In this document: piece by piece, positions 1-5,617 of the stretch
Layout: every line of letters begins with the position of its first letter
Position numbering within the stretch: position 1 is the first letter of the stretch
Assembly (NCBI RefSeq): GCF_015058545.1
Contig: NZ_SVCB01000010.1
Span: 1-10,296 of the forward strand
Length of the DNA: 10,296 nucleotides
DNA from: Veillonella sp.
Lineage (GTDB): Bacteria > Bacillota > Negativicutes > Veillonellales > Veillonellaceae
Direction of reading: 5' to 3'
The notes under the pieces: model-generated
Seen by the model: the letters and a program-made list of their open reading frames with translations, nothing else
Database searches by the model: none
Told to the model about the DNA's origin: nothing
Made by a program: the position numbers and the translations under genes

Positions 1-117
1 TTCAGTGGCGATAGCTACGAGGATCCACCTGTTCCCATCTCGAACACAGTAGTTAAGCTCGTATACGCCGAAAGTACTTGGCTGGAAGCGGCCTGGGAGG
101 ATAGGTAGTCGCTGATT
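1..117 (+). rRNA. rrf: 5S ribosomal RNA
   Basis: This is the RNA of the large-subunit central protuberance. The conserved core is visible, including the CCCATCTCGAACACAG stretch (34-49) and the AGTTAAGCTC segment (51-60). Bases 2-9 pair with 108-115 to form helix I, with two G-U wobbles, which fixes the ends to within one or two bases. The length of about 117 nt is normal. A rho-independent terminator follows at once, so this is probably the last gene of an rRNA operon whose 16S and 23S genes lie left of the window. Confidence 0.95.
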
Positions 118-121
118 AATT

Positions 122-153
122 AAAAGGACACACCGAAAGGTGTGTCTTTTTTT
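122..153 (+). terminator. Rho-independent terminator of the rRNA operon
   Basis: Stem GACACACC (127-134) pairs with GGTGTGTC (139-146) around a GAAA tetraloop and is followed by seven T. It lies 5 bases past the 5S end and should end the rRNA transcript. Confidence 0.93.
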
Positions 154-161
154 ATTGTCTT

Positions 162-300
162 GACTACCTATCCGACCAGGCCTTGGCCTTGGGAAAAGTA
201 GGGCAAACGATTTGAAGGAACGAAGTGGCGCGCAAATCGTATTGCATCACTTTCTTTCGAGCCAAGCGAAGCGATGGCGAGAATGATAGGTAGTCGCTGA
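162..300. repeat. 5S-derived inverted/direct repeat element
   Basis: Bases 162-182 match the reverse complement of the 5S 3' part (90-110) at 19 of 21 positions. Bases 285-300 repeat 5S bases 100-115 exactly (16 nt). As a result 162-172 and 285-295 are a perfect 11-bp inverted repeat bounding about 139 bp. Inside lie a second inverted repeat, ACGATTTG (207-214) with CAAATCGT (233-240), and an imperfect hairpin around 258-282 containing AAGCGAAGCG. There is no ORF. It may be a remnant of rRNA-region duplication and inversion or a small dispersed repeat. Confidence 0.7.
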
Positions 301-334
301 ACAGGCGCATAATACTCTGCGTGACTAAATACCC

Positions 335-634
335 CTACCGCAGCGAGCGAAGCAATGCGGTATGCCTCTAAATCAATAGAGCATTAAGCCACTATAGCCC
401 TTAGCACCAAATGAGCGCATCTAACTCCCTCTACCGCAGCGAGCGAAGCAATGCGGTCACGCACTAAATCAATAGAGCATTACGCCACTATAGCTCTTAG
501 CACCAAATGAGCGCATCTAAACTCCCTCTACCGTAGCGAGCCAATCAATCCGGCCACGCACTAAATCAATAGAGCTTTCTCCCTCTAGCCTCCTTAGCAC
601 TAAAAAAATCACTAAAGCCAAGCAATGCGTTTAG
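335..634. repeat. Degenerating 96-97 bp tandem repeat with hairpin core
   Basis: Units begin at 335, 431 and 528 (spacing 96 and 97 bp). The first two open with an identical 27-base block in which ACCGCA pairs with TGCGGT around an AGCGAAGC-rich loop. They then share AAATCAATAGAGCATTA, a CCACTATAG segment, and CACCAAATGAGCGCATCTAA. The third copy is mutated and shortened, and a remnant with AGCAATGCG appears at 621-629 inside a CTAAA/TTTAG hairpin (612-634). There is no coding potential. Bases 301-334 look like a diverged tail of a further unit. Confidence 0.8.
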
Positions 635-691
635 ACCCTACAATTTTACCCTCTCACCTTGTACCATCCTCTAAACTATGTTATCATTTCC

Positions 692-722
692 TTGAAATGA
701 GTTTTCAATATCTATGTATAAT
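692..722 (+). promoter_or_regulatory. Possible promoter of the DUF2827 gene
   Basis: A TATAAT box (717-722) lies 52 bases before the ATG. The best -35 is TTGAAA (692-697), but the 19-base spacer is long. TTGAAA and TTTCAA (703-708) form a small inverted repeat that could be an operator. The promoter call rests mainly on the perfect -10 box. Confidence 0.4.
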
Positions 723-773
723 TGATATATTACCGGTTAATACAATAATACCGAATCGGGAAGAGGGGTAGTC

Positions 774-1895
774 ATGCAGAAAAAGATAAACATAGGAATT
801 ACTTTCTTTTGGGGTGATTCCTATCAGCATATTTGGTCGAATGGGGCCGGCCAAAATATGTTTTTCTTAAAACTCTGCCTAGAGCAGATAGAATTCGTGA
901 ACGAAGTCTATTTTGTGTATTGGGGAAACGAATTAACAAGCCTTCCCAGTCAATTCCAAGGTTTTAATGTAAAGTACTACGAATACCATGAAGTACTCAA
1001 TAAGACAGATTTGCTCATAGAAGGCACTTTAGCATTAGAACCGGCTATCGGCCGTGCTTTTCGAGCCCAAGGAGCCAGAATCATATCGTATCGCATGGGC
1101 AATGATTTTATCATGGATATGGAAAAATTCGTTCATGCCGAACAGGGCGGGCGTGCTTTTAACGGAACACGGTATGATGCCGTTTGGATTACACCGCATC
1201 TGATGAAAACGAATAAACCTTATGTGGAAATCATTACACGGGCACCGGTTTATGAGGTTCCGCATTTGTGGAGTCCGCTATTTATTGATACAAAGATAAA
1301 AGAACTGGGCTTAGAAGGTATATTTGGTTACAATCCTATTGATCCGGAGCAACGCCGTGTAGCTGTGATGGAGCCTAATATTTCTGTTCTAAAAAATTGC
1401 ATGACCCCCATATTAATTGCCGAAGAAGTATATCGTCGCAATAAAAATCTACTGAAGCACGTCTATCTATGTGGTACGGTTGATAAAAAGAACGTCCATG
1501 CTTTTTATAATTTTATCGGCTTTACCGATTTGGTAAGACAGAATATTATGTCCGTAGAAGCTCGTTTTATGACACCGGAATTTTTAGGCAAATATACAGA
1601 CATCGTCTTAGCATTCCAGTGGGAATGCGGACTTAATTATCTTTATTACGAAGCTCTTTATGGGGGATATCCGCTTGTTCATAACTCCGAATACTTAAAA
1701 AAAGAAAACATCGGGTTTTACTACGATCAATTTGATGCTTATGCCGGAGCTGATGCCTTAATTAACGCCATTTATGCTTATGATAAGGAAAAAGACTATC
1801 ATGAGCTGCATAATCGCAAGTATTTAGGAATGCTGTCGCCATTCCACGAAAATAATATTGCAAATTACGAGATGCTCATAAAAGCGCTTTTTTAA
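774..1895 (+). CDS. DUF2827 family protein, putative glycosyltransferase-like
   Basis: This 373-residue protein resembles the DUF2827 family, best known from Burkholderia and of unproven function. Features I associate with the family are an N-terminal beta strand then WSNGAGQN (21-28), VPHLWSP (162-168), MEPNISVLKNCMTPILIAE (199-217), and a C-terminal block at 276-305 with WECGLNYLYYEALYGGYP. The EPN/SVLKN block and the acidic E-A-L-x-G-x-P-x-V pattern near the C-terminus recall GT-B fold glycosyltransferases, so sugar transfer to a surface glycan is a guess. No signal peptide or membrane segment is seen. The ATG is preceded by GAGGGG (764-768). The gene stands alone between repeats and tRNA genes, with no glycan cluster beside it and no clear terminator before the tRNA-Trp promoter. 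Confidence 0.75.
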   Translation: MQKKINIGITFFWGDSYQHIWSNGAGQNMFFLKLCLEQIEFVNEVYFVYWGNELTSLPSQFQGFNVKYYEYHEVLNKTDLLIEGTLALEPAIGRAFRAQGARIISYRMGNDFIMDMEKFVHAEQGGRAFNGTRYDAVWITPHLMKTNKPYVEIITRAPVYEVPHLWSPLFIDTKIKELGLEGIFGYNPIDPEQRRVAVMEPNISVLKNCMTPILIAEEVYRRNKNLLKHVYLCGTVDKKNVHAFYNFIGFTDLVRQNIMSVEARFMTPEFLGKYTDIVLAFQWECGLNYLYYEALYGGYPLVHNSEYLKKENIGFYYDQFDAYAGADALINAIYAYDKEKDYHELHNRKYLGMLSPFHENNIANYEMLIKALF

Positions 1896-1948
1896 TGGGA
1901 CAAGAGTTTACTTTACTTTTACGATAAATATATTAGTTAAAATTAGGT

Positions 1949-1977
1949 TTGACATTTACCTCAATATTTGGTATTAT
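1949..1977 (+). promoter_or_regulatory. Promoter of tRNA-Trp
   Basis: TTGACA (1949-1954), a 17-base spacer and TATTAT (1972-1977) make a near-perfect sigma-70/SigA promoter. Predicted transcription starts near 1984, about 26 bases before the tRNA. The 12-mer GGTATTATATTC around the -10 recurs at the next tRNA promoter. Confidence 0.88.
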
Positions 1978-2009
1978 ATTCTAGTATCAAGTGTGACTTG
2001 GTACTACAT

Positions 2010-2085
2010 AGGGGTATAGCTCAATTGGTAGAGTAGCGGTCTCCAAAACCGTTGGTTGTGGGTTCAAGTCCTACTGCCCCTGCCA
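2010..2085 (+). tRNA. tRNA-Trp (anticodon CCA)
   Basis: The 76-base cloverleaf includes an encoded CCA end (2083-2085). The acceptor stem pairs 2010-2016 with 2075-2081, with one wobble, and G2082 is the discriminator base typical of bacterial tRNA-Trp. The anticodon loop CTCCAAA carries CCA at 2043-2045. D-arm (AGCTC...GAG) and T-loop (GGTTCAAGTCC) signatures are intact. Confidence 0.96.
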
Positions 2086-2093
2086 TCCATAAT

Positions 2094-2125
2094 ATAGAAG
2101 GCGGCCGCAAGGTCGCTCGTTCTAT
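2094..2125 (+). terminator. Hairpin after tRNA-Trp, possible weak terminator or processing site
   Basis: ATAGAA (2094-2099) pairs with TTCTAT (2120-2125), and inside it GCGGCC (2101-2106) pairs with GGTCGC (2111-2116) around a GCAA tetraloop of the GNRA type. The tail is only TTCTT, so termination would be weak. It could equally protect or process the tRNA 3' end. Confidence 0.5.
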
Positions 2126-2160
2126 TCTTGAGGAATTGTAAAATATACGAAAAATTTCCC

Positions 2161-2189
2161 TTGCAATGAACAGCGTATTATGGTATTAT
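2161..2189 (+). promoter_or_regulatory. Promoter of tRNA-Arg
   Basis: TTGCAA (2161-2166), a 17-base spacer and TATTAT (2184-2189). It lies 20 bases before the tRNA and shares the 12-mer GGTATTATATTC with the tRNA-Trp promoter. Confidence 0.83.
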
Positions 2190-2208
2190 ATTCGAGTGGC
2201 AAGTTTAT

Positions 2209-2285
2209 GACTCAGTAGCTCAGCTGGATAGAGCGTTTGACTACGAATCAAAAGGTCGGGAGTTCGAATCTCTCCTGGGTCACCA
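2209..2285 (+). tRNA. tRNA-Arg (anticodon ACG)
   Basis: The 77-base cloverleaf includes CCA (2283-2285). The acceptor stem pairs 2209-2215 with 2275-2281, with A2282 as discriminator. Anticodon stem TTTGA/TCAAA encloses the loop CTACGAA, with ACG at 2243-2245. A34 should be deaminated to inosine by TadA so that the tRNA reads CGU, CGC and CGA. D-loop AGCTGGATAGAGC and T-loop GTTCGAATC are intact. Confidence 0.96.
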
Positions 2286-2289
2286 TTAG

Positions 2290-2313
2290 AACCACACTTC
2301 GGTGTGGTTTTTT
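2290..2313 (+). terminator. Rho-independent terminator after tRNA-Arg
   Basis: AACCACAC (2290-2297) pairs with GTGTGGTT (2302-2309) around a TTCG tetraloop, followed by a T run. It starts 5 bases after the tRNA CCA end. Confidence 0.93.
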
Positions 2314-2583
2314 ATTTTGCCGATTTTTGTATACTCCGTTTTCGTTCATGACGAATTACATAGGGGATTTATAGAAAAAATTTATTTCTGACAATAACCA
2401 AAATTATTCCTTGTAAGTTTACATAAATGAGCCTATTCTTATAAATTATAGTCAATTCTAAAGCAGAAATTAGAAGTATAATTTTTTTATTTATTAGTTT
2501 AACTTTTTAGAGTTTGATTTTGTAATTGTATTTATAAGTTAGCTTTAAAAATCATATTTCTCAATAACTCTTATCAATTTTTG

Positions 2584-2648
2584 TTGTACAAATGTATACA
2601 CAAAACGCACAAAATTACATTCCTCTTCATGATAAAAGATGATATAAT
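2584..2648 (+). promoter_or_regulatory. Upstream region of the first nhaA gene: twin palindromes and a -10 box
   Basis: The 431 bases between the tRNA-Arg terminator and nhaA are very AT-rich and hold no gene. Two 8-bp palindromes, TTGTACAA (2584-2591) and TGTATACA (2593-2600), sit almost side by side and look like a two-half operator. A TATAAT box lies at 2643-2648, with only a poor -35 match 17 bases upstream (2620-2625). If this is the promoter, the leader is about 90 nt and the palindromes lie just upstream of the -35, a position suited to an activator such as an NhaR-like regulator. That role is a guess. Confidence 0.4.
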
Positions 2649-2668
2649 ATTATATATAAAATAACTAA

Positions 2669-2740
2669 AAGGAAATAAACGATGGGAAAGTGAGATTATC
2701 AAAATTATTGTAAAGTTTATTTCCTTAAGAAAGAAGAGGA
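2669..2740 (+). promoter_or_regulatory. Leader inverted repeat with mini-ORF, possible translational switch
   Basis: AAGGAAATAAAC (2669-2680) and GTTTATTTCCTT (2715-2726) are a perfect 12-bp inverted repeat in the predicted 5' leader. The loop begins with an ATG (2682-2684) that has a good SD (AAGGA, 2669-2673) and reads Met-Gly-Lys-stop (2682-2693). The right arm can alternatively pair TCCTT (2722-2726) with GAGGA (2736-2740), which is the SD of nhaA. The two pairings exclude each other, as expected of a switch. Function is inferred only from base pairing. Confidence 0.45.
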
Positions 2741-2744
2741 TATT

Positions 2745-3911
2745 ATGGCTTGGATTAAATCATTTCTACAGTCTCCTTCAGCCGGTGGGATTTTATTACT
2801 AATCTCAGCTGCACTGGCAGTCGGAGTAGCAAACTCATCACTGGCAGAACAGTATTTTATGTTCTTAAAACTACCGTTGGGACCATTCCCGGTTGATTTG
2901 TGGGTTAACGATGTTTTAATGGCCATATTCTTCTTAGGCGTTGGTCTCGAAATTAAGCATGAAATGATTTACGGTGAATTAAATACGAATGCGAAGCGTA
3001 TTTTACCGACCATATGCGCTTGTTGCGGTGTTATGGTTCCGGCCATTATTTATTTCGCATTTAACCATGCCAACCCTTTATACCATAGAGGTTGGGCTAT
3101 TCCGACAGCGACGGATATAGCGTTCTCCATTGGCGTAGTTTCTTTATTGGGGACGCGCGTTCCGGTAGCTATGAAAGTTTTACTTACTACATTGGCTGTT
3201 GTGGATGATTTGATTGCAGTTATTATCATTGCCGCCGTGTATACCGAGTCTTTGTCATTTTTATTCATGGGATTGGCGGTAGTGATTTTTGTACTCTTGA
3301 TGATACTGAATAAAAGAGGGATTTTCCATCCGATTCCGTATATTATTCTCGGCCTCGGCTTATGGTACTGTATCTTTAGATCCGGTCTTCATGCGACATT
3401 GTCCGGTGTTATCTTGGCCATGACCATACCGTATCGGGCTAAATACAGCACAGGCCGTTTGATTTCACCGGTCATGCAGTGGAACAATGCGTTAATCAAA
3501 TGGATTACTTTCCTAATCTTACCGCTGTTCGGCTTTGTTAATGCCGGTGTATCCTTTGGGGATTTTACATACTCCGATTTATTCCATCCGGTTGTACTCG
3601 GTGTTTCTTTAGCACTCTTCTTAGGTAAACAAATTGGCGTATTTGCTACCGTATTTGTTTTAGTTAAAACTAAATTGGTTGACATGCCGGTTCATGCAAC
3701 TTGGTCTCACGTATACGGCATTACTCTTTGCTGTGGGATTGGCTTTACTATGAGCTTGTTCGTCGATTTATTGGCATTTCCGGCCGGTCATGCTCAGGAA
3801 ATGGCGAAAGTCGGTATTTTCATGGGCTCCATCCTCTCCGGTGTGTTAGGGTATTTAGTACTTAGATTCTTAACGCCTGATGTAAGTGCCTTAGAACGGA
3901 AAGAAGATTAG
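2745..3911 (+). CDS. nhaA: Na+/H+ antiporter NhaA (first copy)
   Basis: This inner-membrane electrogenic antiporter exchanges sodium or lithium for protons in salt and pH homeostasis. At 388 residues it has the family's full length and is almost entirely hydrophobic, matching the 12-helix NhaA fold. Visible hallmarks are GGILLLI near the N-terminus, GWAIPTATDIAFSIG (116-130, Asp124), the ion-binding Asp pair D154-D155 in TTLAVVDDLIAVIIIA (E. coli D163/D164), SGLHATLSGV (213-222), NAGVSFGDF (266-274), K295 in GKQIG (E. coli K300), and GIGFTMSLF (331-339). SD AGAGGA ends 4 bases before the ATG. It is transcribed alone, with a terminator at 3992. It resembles the next gene closely: 45 of 51 residues are identical over 117-167. 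All key residues are present, so it should be active. Confidence 0.96.
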   Translation: MAWIKSFLQSPSAGGILLLISAALAVGVANSSLAEQYFMFLKLPLGPFPVDLWVNDVLMAIFFLGVGLEIKHEMIYGELNTNAKRILPTICACCGVMVPAIIYFAFNHANPLYHRGWAIPTATDIAFSIGVVSLLGTRVPVAMKVLLTTLAVVDDLIAVIIIAAVYTESLSFLFMGLAVVIFVLLMILNKRGIFHPIPYIILGLGLWYCIFRSGLHATLSGVILAMTIPYRAKYSTGRLISPVMQWNNALIKWITFLILPLFGFVNAGVSFGDFTYSDLFHPVVLGVSLALFLGKQIGVFATVFVLVKTKLVDMPVHATWSHVYGITLCCGIGFTMSLFVDLLAFPAGHAQEMAKVGIFMGSILSGVLGYLVLRFLTPDVSALERKED

Positions 3912-3991
3912 TTTTATAGTAATTATTGATAGGCTGGTATAGAACTACGTACAGCGTTGTTGGGGATTTTAACAATATAAAATTGTATAGC

Positions 3992-4030
3992 AAGAGGTTT
4001 ATTGAAAATTTTCAATAAACCTCTTTATTT
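3992..4030 (+). terminator. Perfect-palindrome terminator between the nhaA genes
   Basis: Bases 3992-4025 form a perfect 34-bp palindrome (17-bp arms from AAGAGG to CCTCTT, meeting at AAAATTTT), followed by TATTTTATT. It should end the first nhaA transcript and, being symmetric with A-rich ends, might act in both directions. It shows the two antiporter genes are separate units. Confidence 0.85.
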
Positions 4031-4032
4031 TA

Positions 4033-4062
4033 TTGCCAGTTTTATTTTGAATAGGGTATACT
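4033..4062 (+). promoter_or_regulatory. Promoter of the second nhaA gene
   Basis: TTGCCA (4033-4038), an 18-base spacer and TATACT (4057-4062). It lies just after the palindromic terminator and predicts a leader of about 97 nt. Confidence 0.6.
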
Positions 4063-4093
4063 AAGTAGTGCAGAGGAATTAGTTAAGTTAGCG

Positions 4094-4160
4094 CATCACC
4101 ATAAATTATAAAATGTGATGAAGCTTATGAGAGGTTATGAATGTGTGAGAAAGTGAAGGA
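4094..4160 (+). promoter_or_regulatory. Leader of the second nhaA: hairpin, short upstream ORF and SD
   Basis: CATCAC (4094-4099) pairs with GTGATG (4115-4120). An ATG at 4127 opens a nine-codon frame (MRGYECVRK, 4127-4156) whose TGA overlaps the SD AAGGA of nhaA (4156-4160), an arrangement that could couple or interfere with translation. Its own SD is poor. The decamer GRGAAAGTGA ends this ORF and also the MGK mini-ORF in the first nhaA leader. Confidence 0.35.
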
Positions 4161-4165
4161 AACAT

Positions 4166-5353
4166 ATGGAGAGTCTTAAAAAAGTTTTTCAAGCGCCGGC
4201 TACGGGGGGCATTTTATTGCTGTTAACGGCAGTACTGGCCGTGTTCGTAGCTAATTCATCGTTCGGTCCGCAGTACGAACAAATCTTGCATACGTACGTG
4301 GGTCCTTTATCCGTATCTCATTGGATTAACGATGTATTAATGGCCGTCTTTTTCTTAGGTGTCGGCCTTGAAGTAAAACATGAAATGCTCGAAGGCGAGC
4401 TAAATACAAATGCTAAACGCTTGTTACCGACCATTGCGGCCGTATTCGGTGTTCTAATGCCGGCTTTGATATATACGTTTTTTACTTATAACCAAAGCGA
4501 ATTGGTTCGCGGTTGGGCGATTCCGACGGCAACGGATATTGCCTTTTCCATCGGTATTATTTCCTTATTGGGATCACGAGTACCGTTGGCAGCGAAAGTA
4601 TTTTTGACAACCTTGGCCGTAGTTGACGATTTAATTGCCGTAATAATTATTGCCGCTGTCTATACGCCTTCCTTAGAGTTTATGTACTTGGGTGGTGCGG
4701 TTCTTGTTTTTGTATTGCTCTTATTATTAAATAAAAAAGACGTAGTCAGCCCGTGGCCGTACATTATTCTTGGCGTAGCTCTTTGGTTCTGTATCTTCAA
4801 ATCCGGTTTACACGCTACTTTGTCGGGTGTAATTTTAGCTATGACGATTCCGTCCAAAGTGTTGCGTAACGGTGTGGAATTATCGCCGTTAAATGATTGG
4901 CATGAGGCATTGGGCGGTTGGATTACGTTCCTTATCATACCGTTGTTCGGTTTTGCCAATGCGGGCGTTTCCTTCGGTGATTTCCAGTGGTCCGAACTTA
5001 TGCACCCGGTTATTTTGGGGATTTCCCTGGGTCTTTTCGTGGGTAAGCAAATCGGCATTTTCGGCATCATGTTTGTTCTTGTTAAAGCGAAGATTGTACC
5101 GATGCCTAAGCCGCTTACGTGGAAACACATTTACGGCGTATCCCTCTGCTGTGGCGTAGGCTTTACTATGAGCCTTTTTGTTAACTTATTGGCATTCCCA
5201 CCGGGCCATGCACAGGAAATTGCAAAAGTAGGTATCTTCTTAGGGTCTATTGTGTCCGGTATTTTCGGTTATATTATGCTTCGCTTCTTTACGCCGGTAG
5301 TGAAATTGACTGAACCGGAAGATCCGTTTTTTCATAAAAATCATTTAGTATAA
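4166..5353 (+). CDS. nhaA: Na+/H+ antiporter NhaA (second copy)
   Basis: A second full-length NhaA (395 residues), paralogous to the upstream gene, with the same helical plan and the same hallmarks: GWAIPTATDIAFSIG (116-130), D154-D155 in VVDDLIAV, SGLHATLSGV (213-222), NAGVSFGDF (265-273), K294 in GKQIG and GVGFTMSLF (330-338). Differences cluster in the periplasmic loop near 30-50, the segment 228-248, and the C-terminal tail, which is longer here and ends FFHKNHLV. SD GAAGGA (4155-4160) precedes the ATG by 5 bases. It has its own promoter and terminator, so the pair can be controlled separately, for example by pH or sodium. Tandem duplication within the lineage is likely. No inactivating change is seen. 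Confidence 0.96.
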   Translation: MESLKKVFQAPATGGILLLLTAVLAVFVANSSFGPQYEQILHTYVGPLSVSHWINDVLMAVFFLGVGLEVKHEMLEGELNTNAKRLLPTIAAVFGVLMPALIYTFFTYNQSELVRGWAIPTATDIAFSIGIISLLGSRVPLAAKVFLTTLAVVDDLIAVIIIAAVYTPSLEFMYLGGAVLVFVLLLLLNKKDVVSPWPYIILGVALWFCIFKSGLHATLSGVILAMTIPSKVLRNGVELSPLNDWHEALGGWITFLIIPLFGFANAGVSFGDFQWSELMHPVILGISLGLFVGKQIGIFGIMFVLVKAKIVPMPKPLTWKHIYGVSLCCGVGFTMSLFVNLLAFPPGHAQEIAKVGIFLGSIVSGIFGYIMLRFFTPVVKLTEPEDPFFHKNHLV

Positions 5354-5381
5354 TCGTTTGTAACGATAACGATTGATGCAG

Positions 5382-5417
5382 GGACTGTTACTTTTTAAAA
5401 AGAGTGGCAGTCCTTTT
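5382..5417 (+). terminator. Rho-independent terminator after the second nhaA
   Basis: GGACTG (5382-5387) pairs with CAGTCC (5408-5413), and the stem continues inward through U-G pairs to TTTTT/AAAAA. TTTT follows. It lies 29 bases after the stop codon. Confidence 0.85.
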
Positions 5418-5558
5418 AGTTTCCCCGTTGAGACATGCTAGGGCCAACTAAATATACGGCTAAATGAATAACTATATCGAAGATATTAATCGAAGTGGGA
5501 AAAAGCCCCGTTTATTTTGATTAAAGTGGTGATTGTAATTGATAAAAGGGGTCGAATT

Positions 5559-5587
5559 TTGACAAAATTCCCAAAATAAAGTAAAAT
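5559..5587 (+). promoter_or_regulatory. Promoter of the 3D-domain protein gene
   Basis: TTGACA (5559-5564), a 17-base spacer and TAAAAT (5582-5587). The predicted start near 5594 leaves a leader of only about 24 nt before the TTG. The preceding stretch 5418-5558 holds no gene or clear structure. Confidence 0.83.
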
Positions 5588-5617
5588 AGTATTGCATTTA
5601 GATACGAGGTGGAAATA

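Noticed and set aside
335..600. CRISPR array
   Set aside because: The repeating unit is the whole 96-97 bp, including what would be the spacer, and the copies decay. CRISPR spacers would differ.
1880..1891. AAAAGCGCTTTT palindrome at the end of the DUF2827 gene as its terminator
   Set aside because: It has no loop, only a short stem, and lies inside the coding sequence. It would not form a usable hairpin.
2209..2313. tRNA-Arg as an integration site for an island carrying the nhaA genes
   Set aside because: No integrase and no direct repeat of the tRNA 3' end were found downstream, and the tRNA is followed at once by its own terminator.
4660..5130. 156-residue minus-strand reading frame inside the second nhaA
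   Set aside because: It lies wholly within a clear NhaA gene, has no recognisable protein character and no SD, and is a shadow of codon bias.
5418..5558. Possible riboswitch before the 3D-domain protein, as c-di-AMP switches often precede cell-wall genes
   Set aside because: The good promoter at 5559-5587 leaves only about 24 nt of leader, and the upstream segment shows no conserved switch motif.
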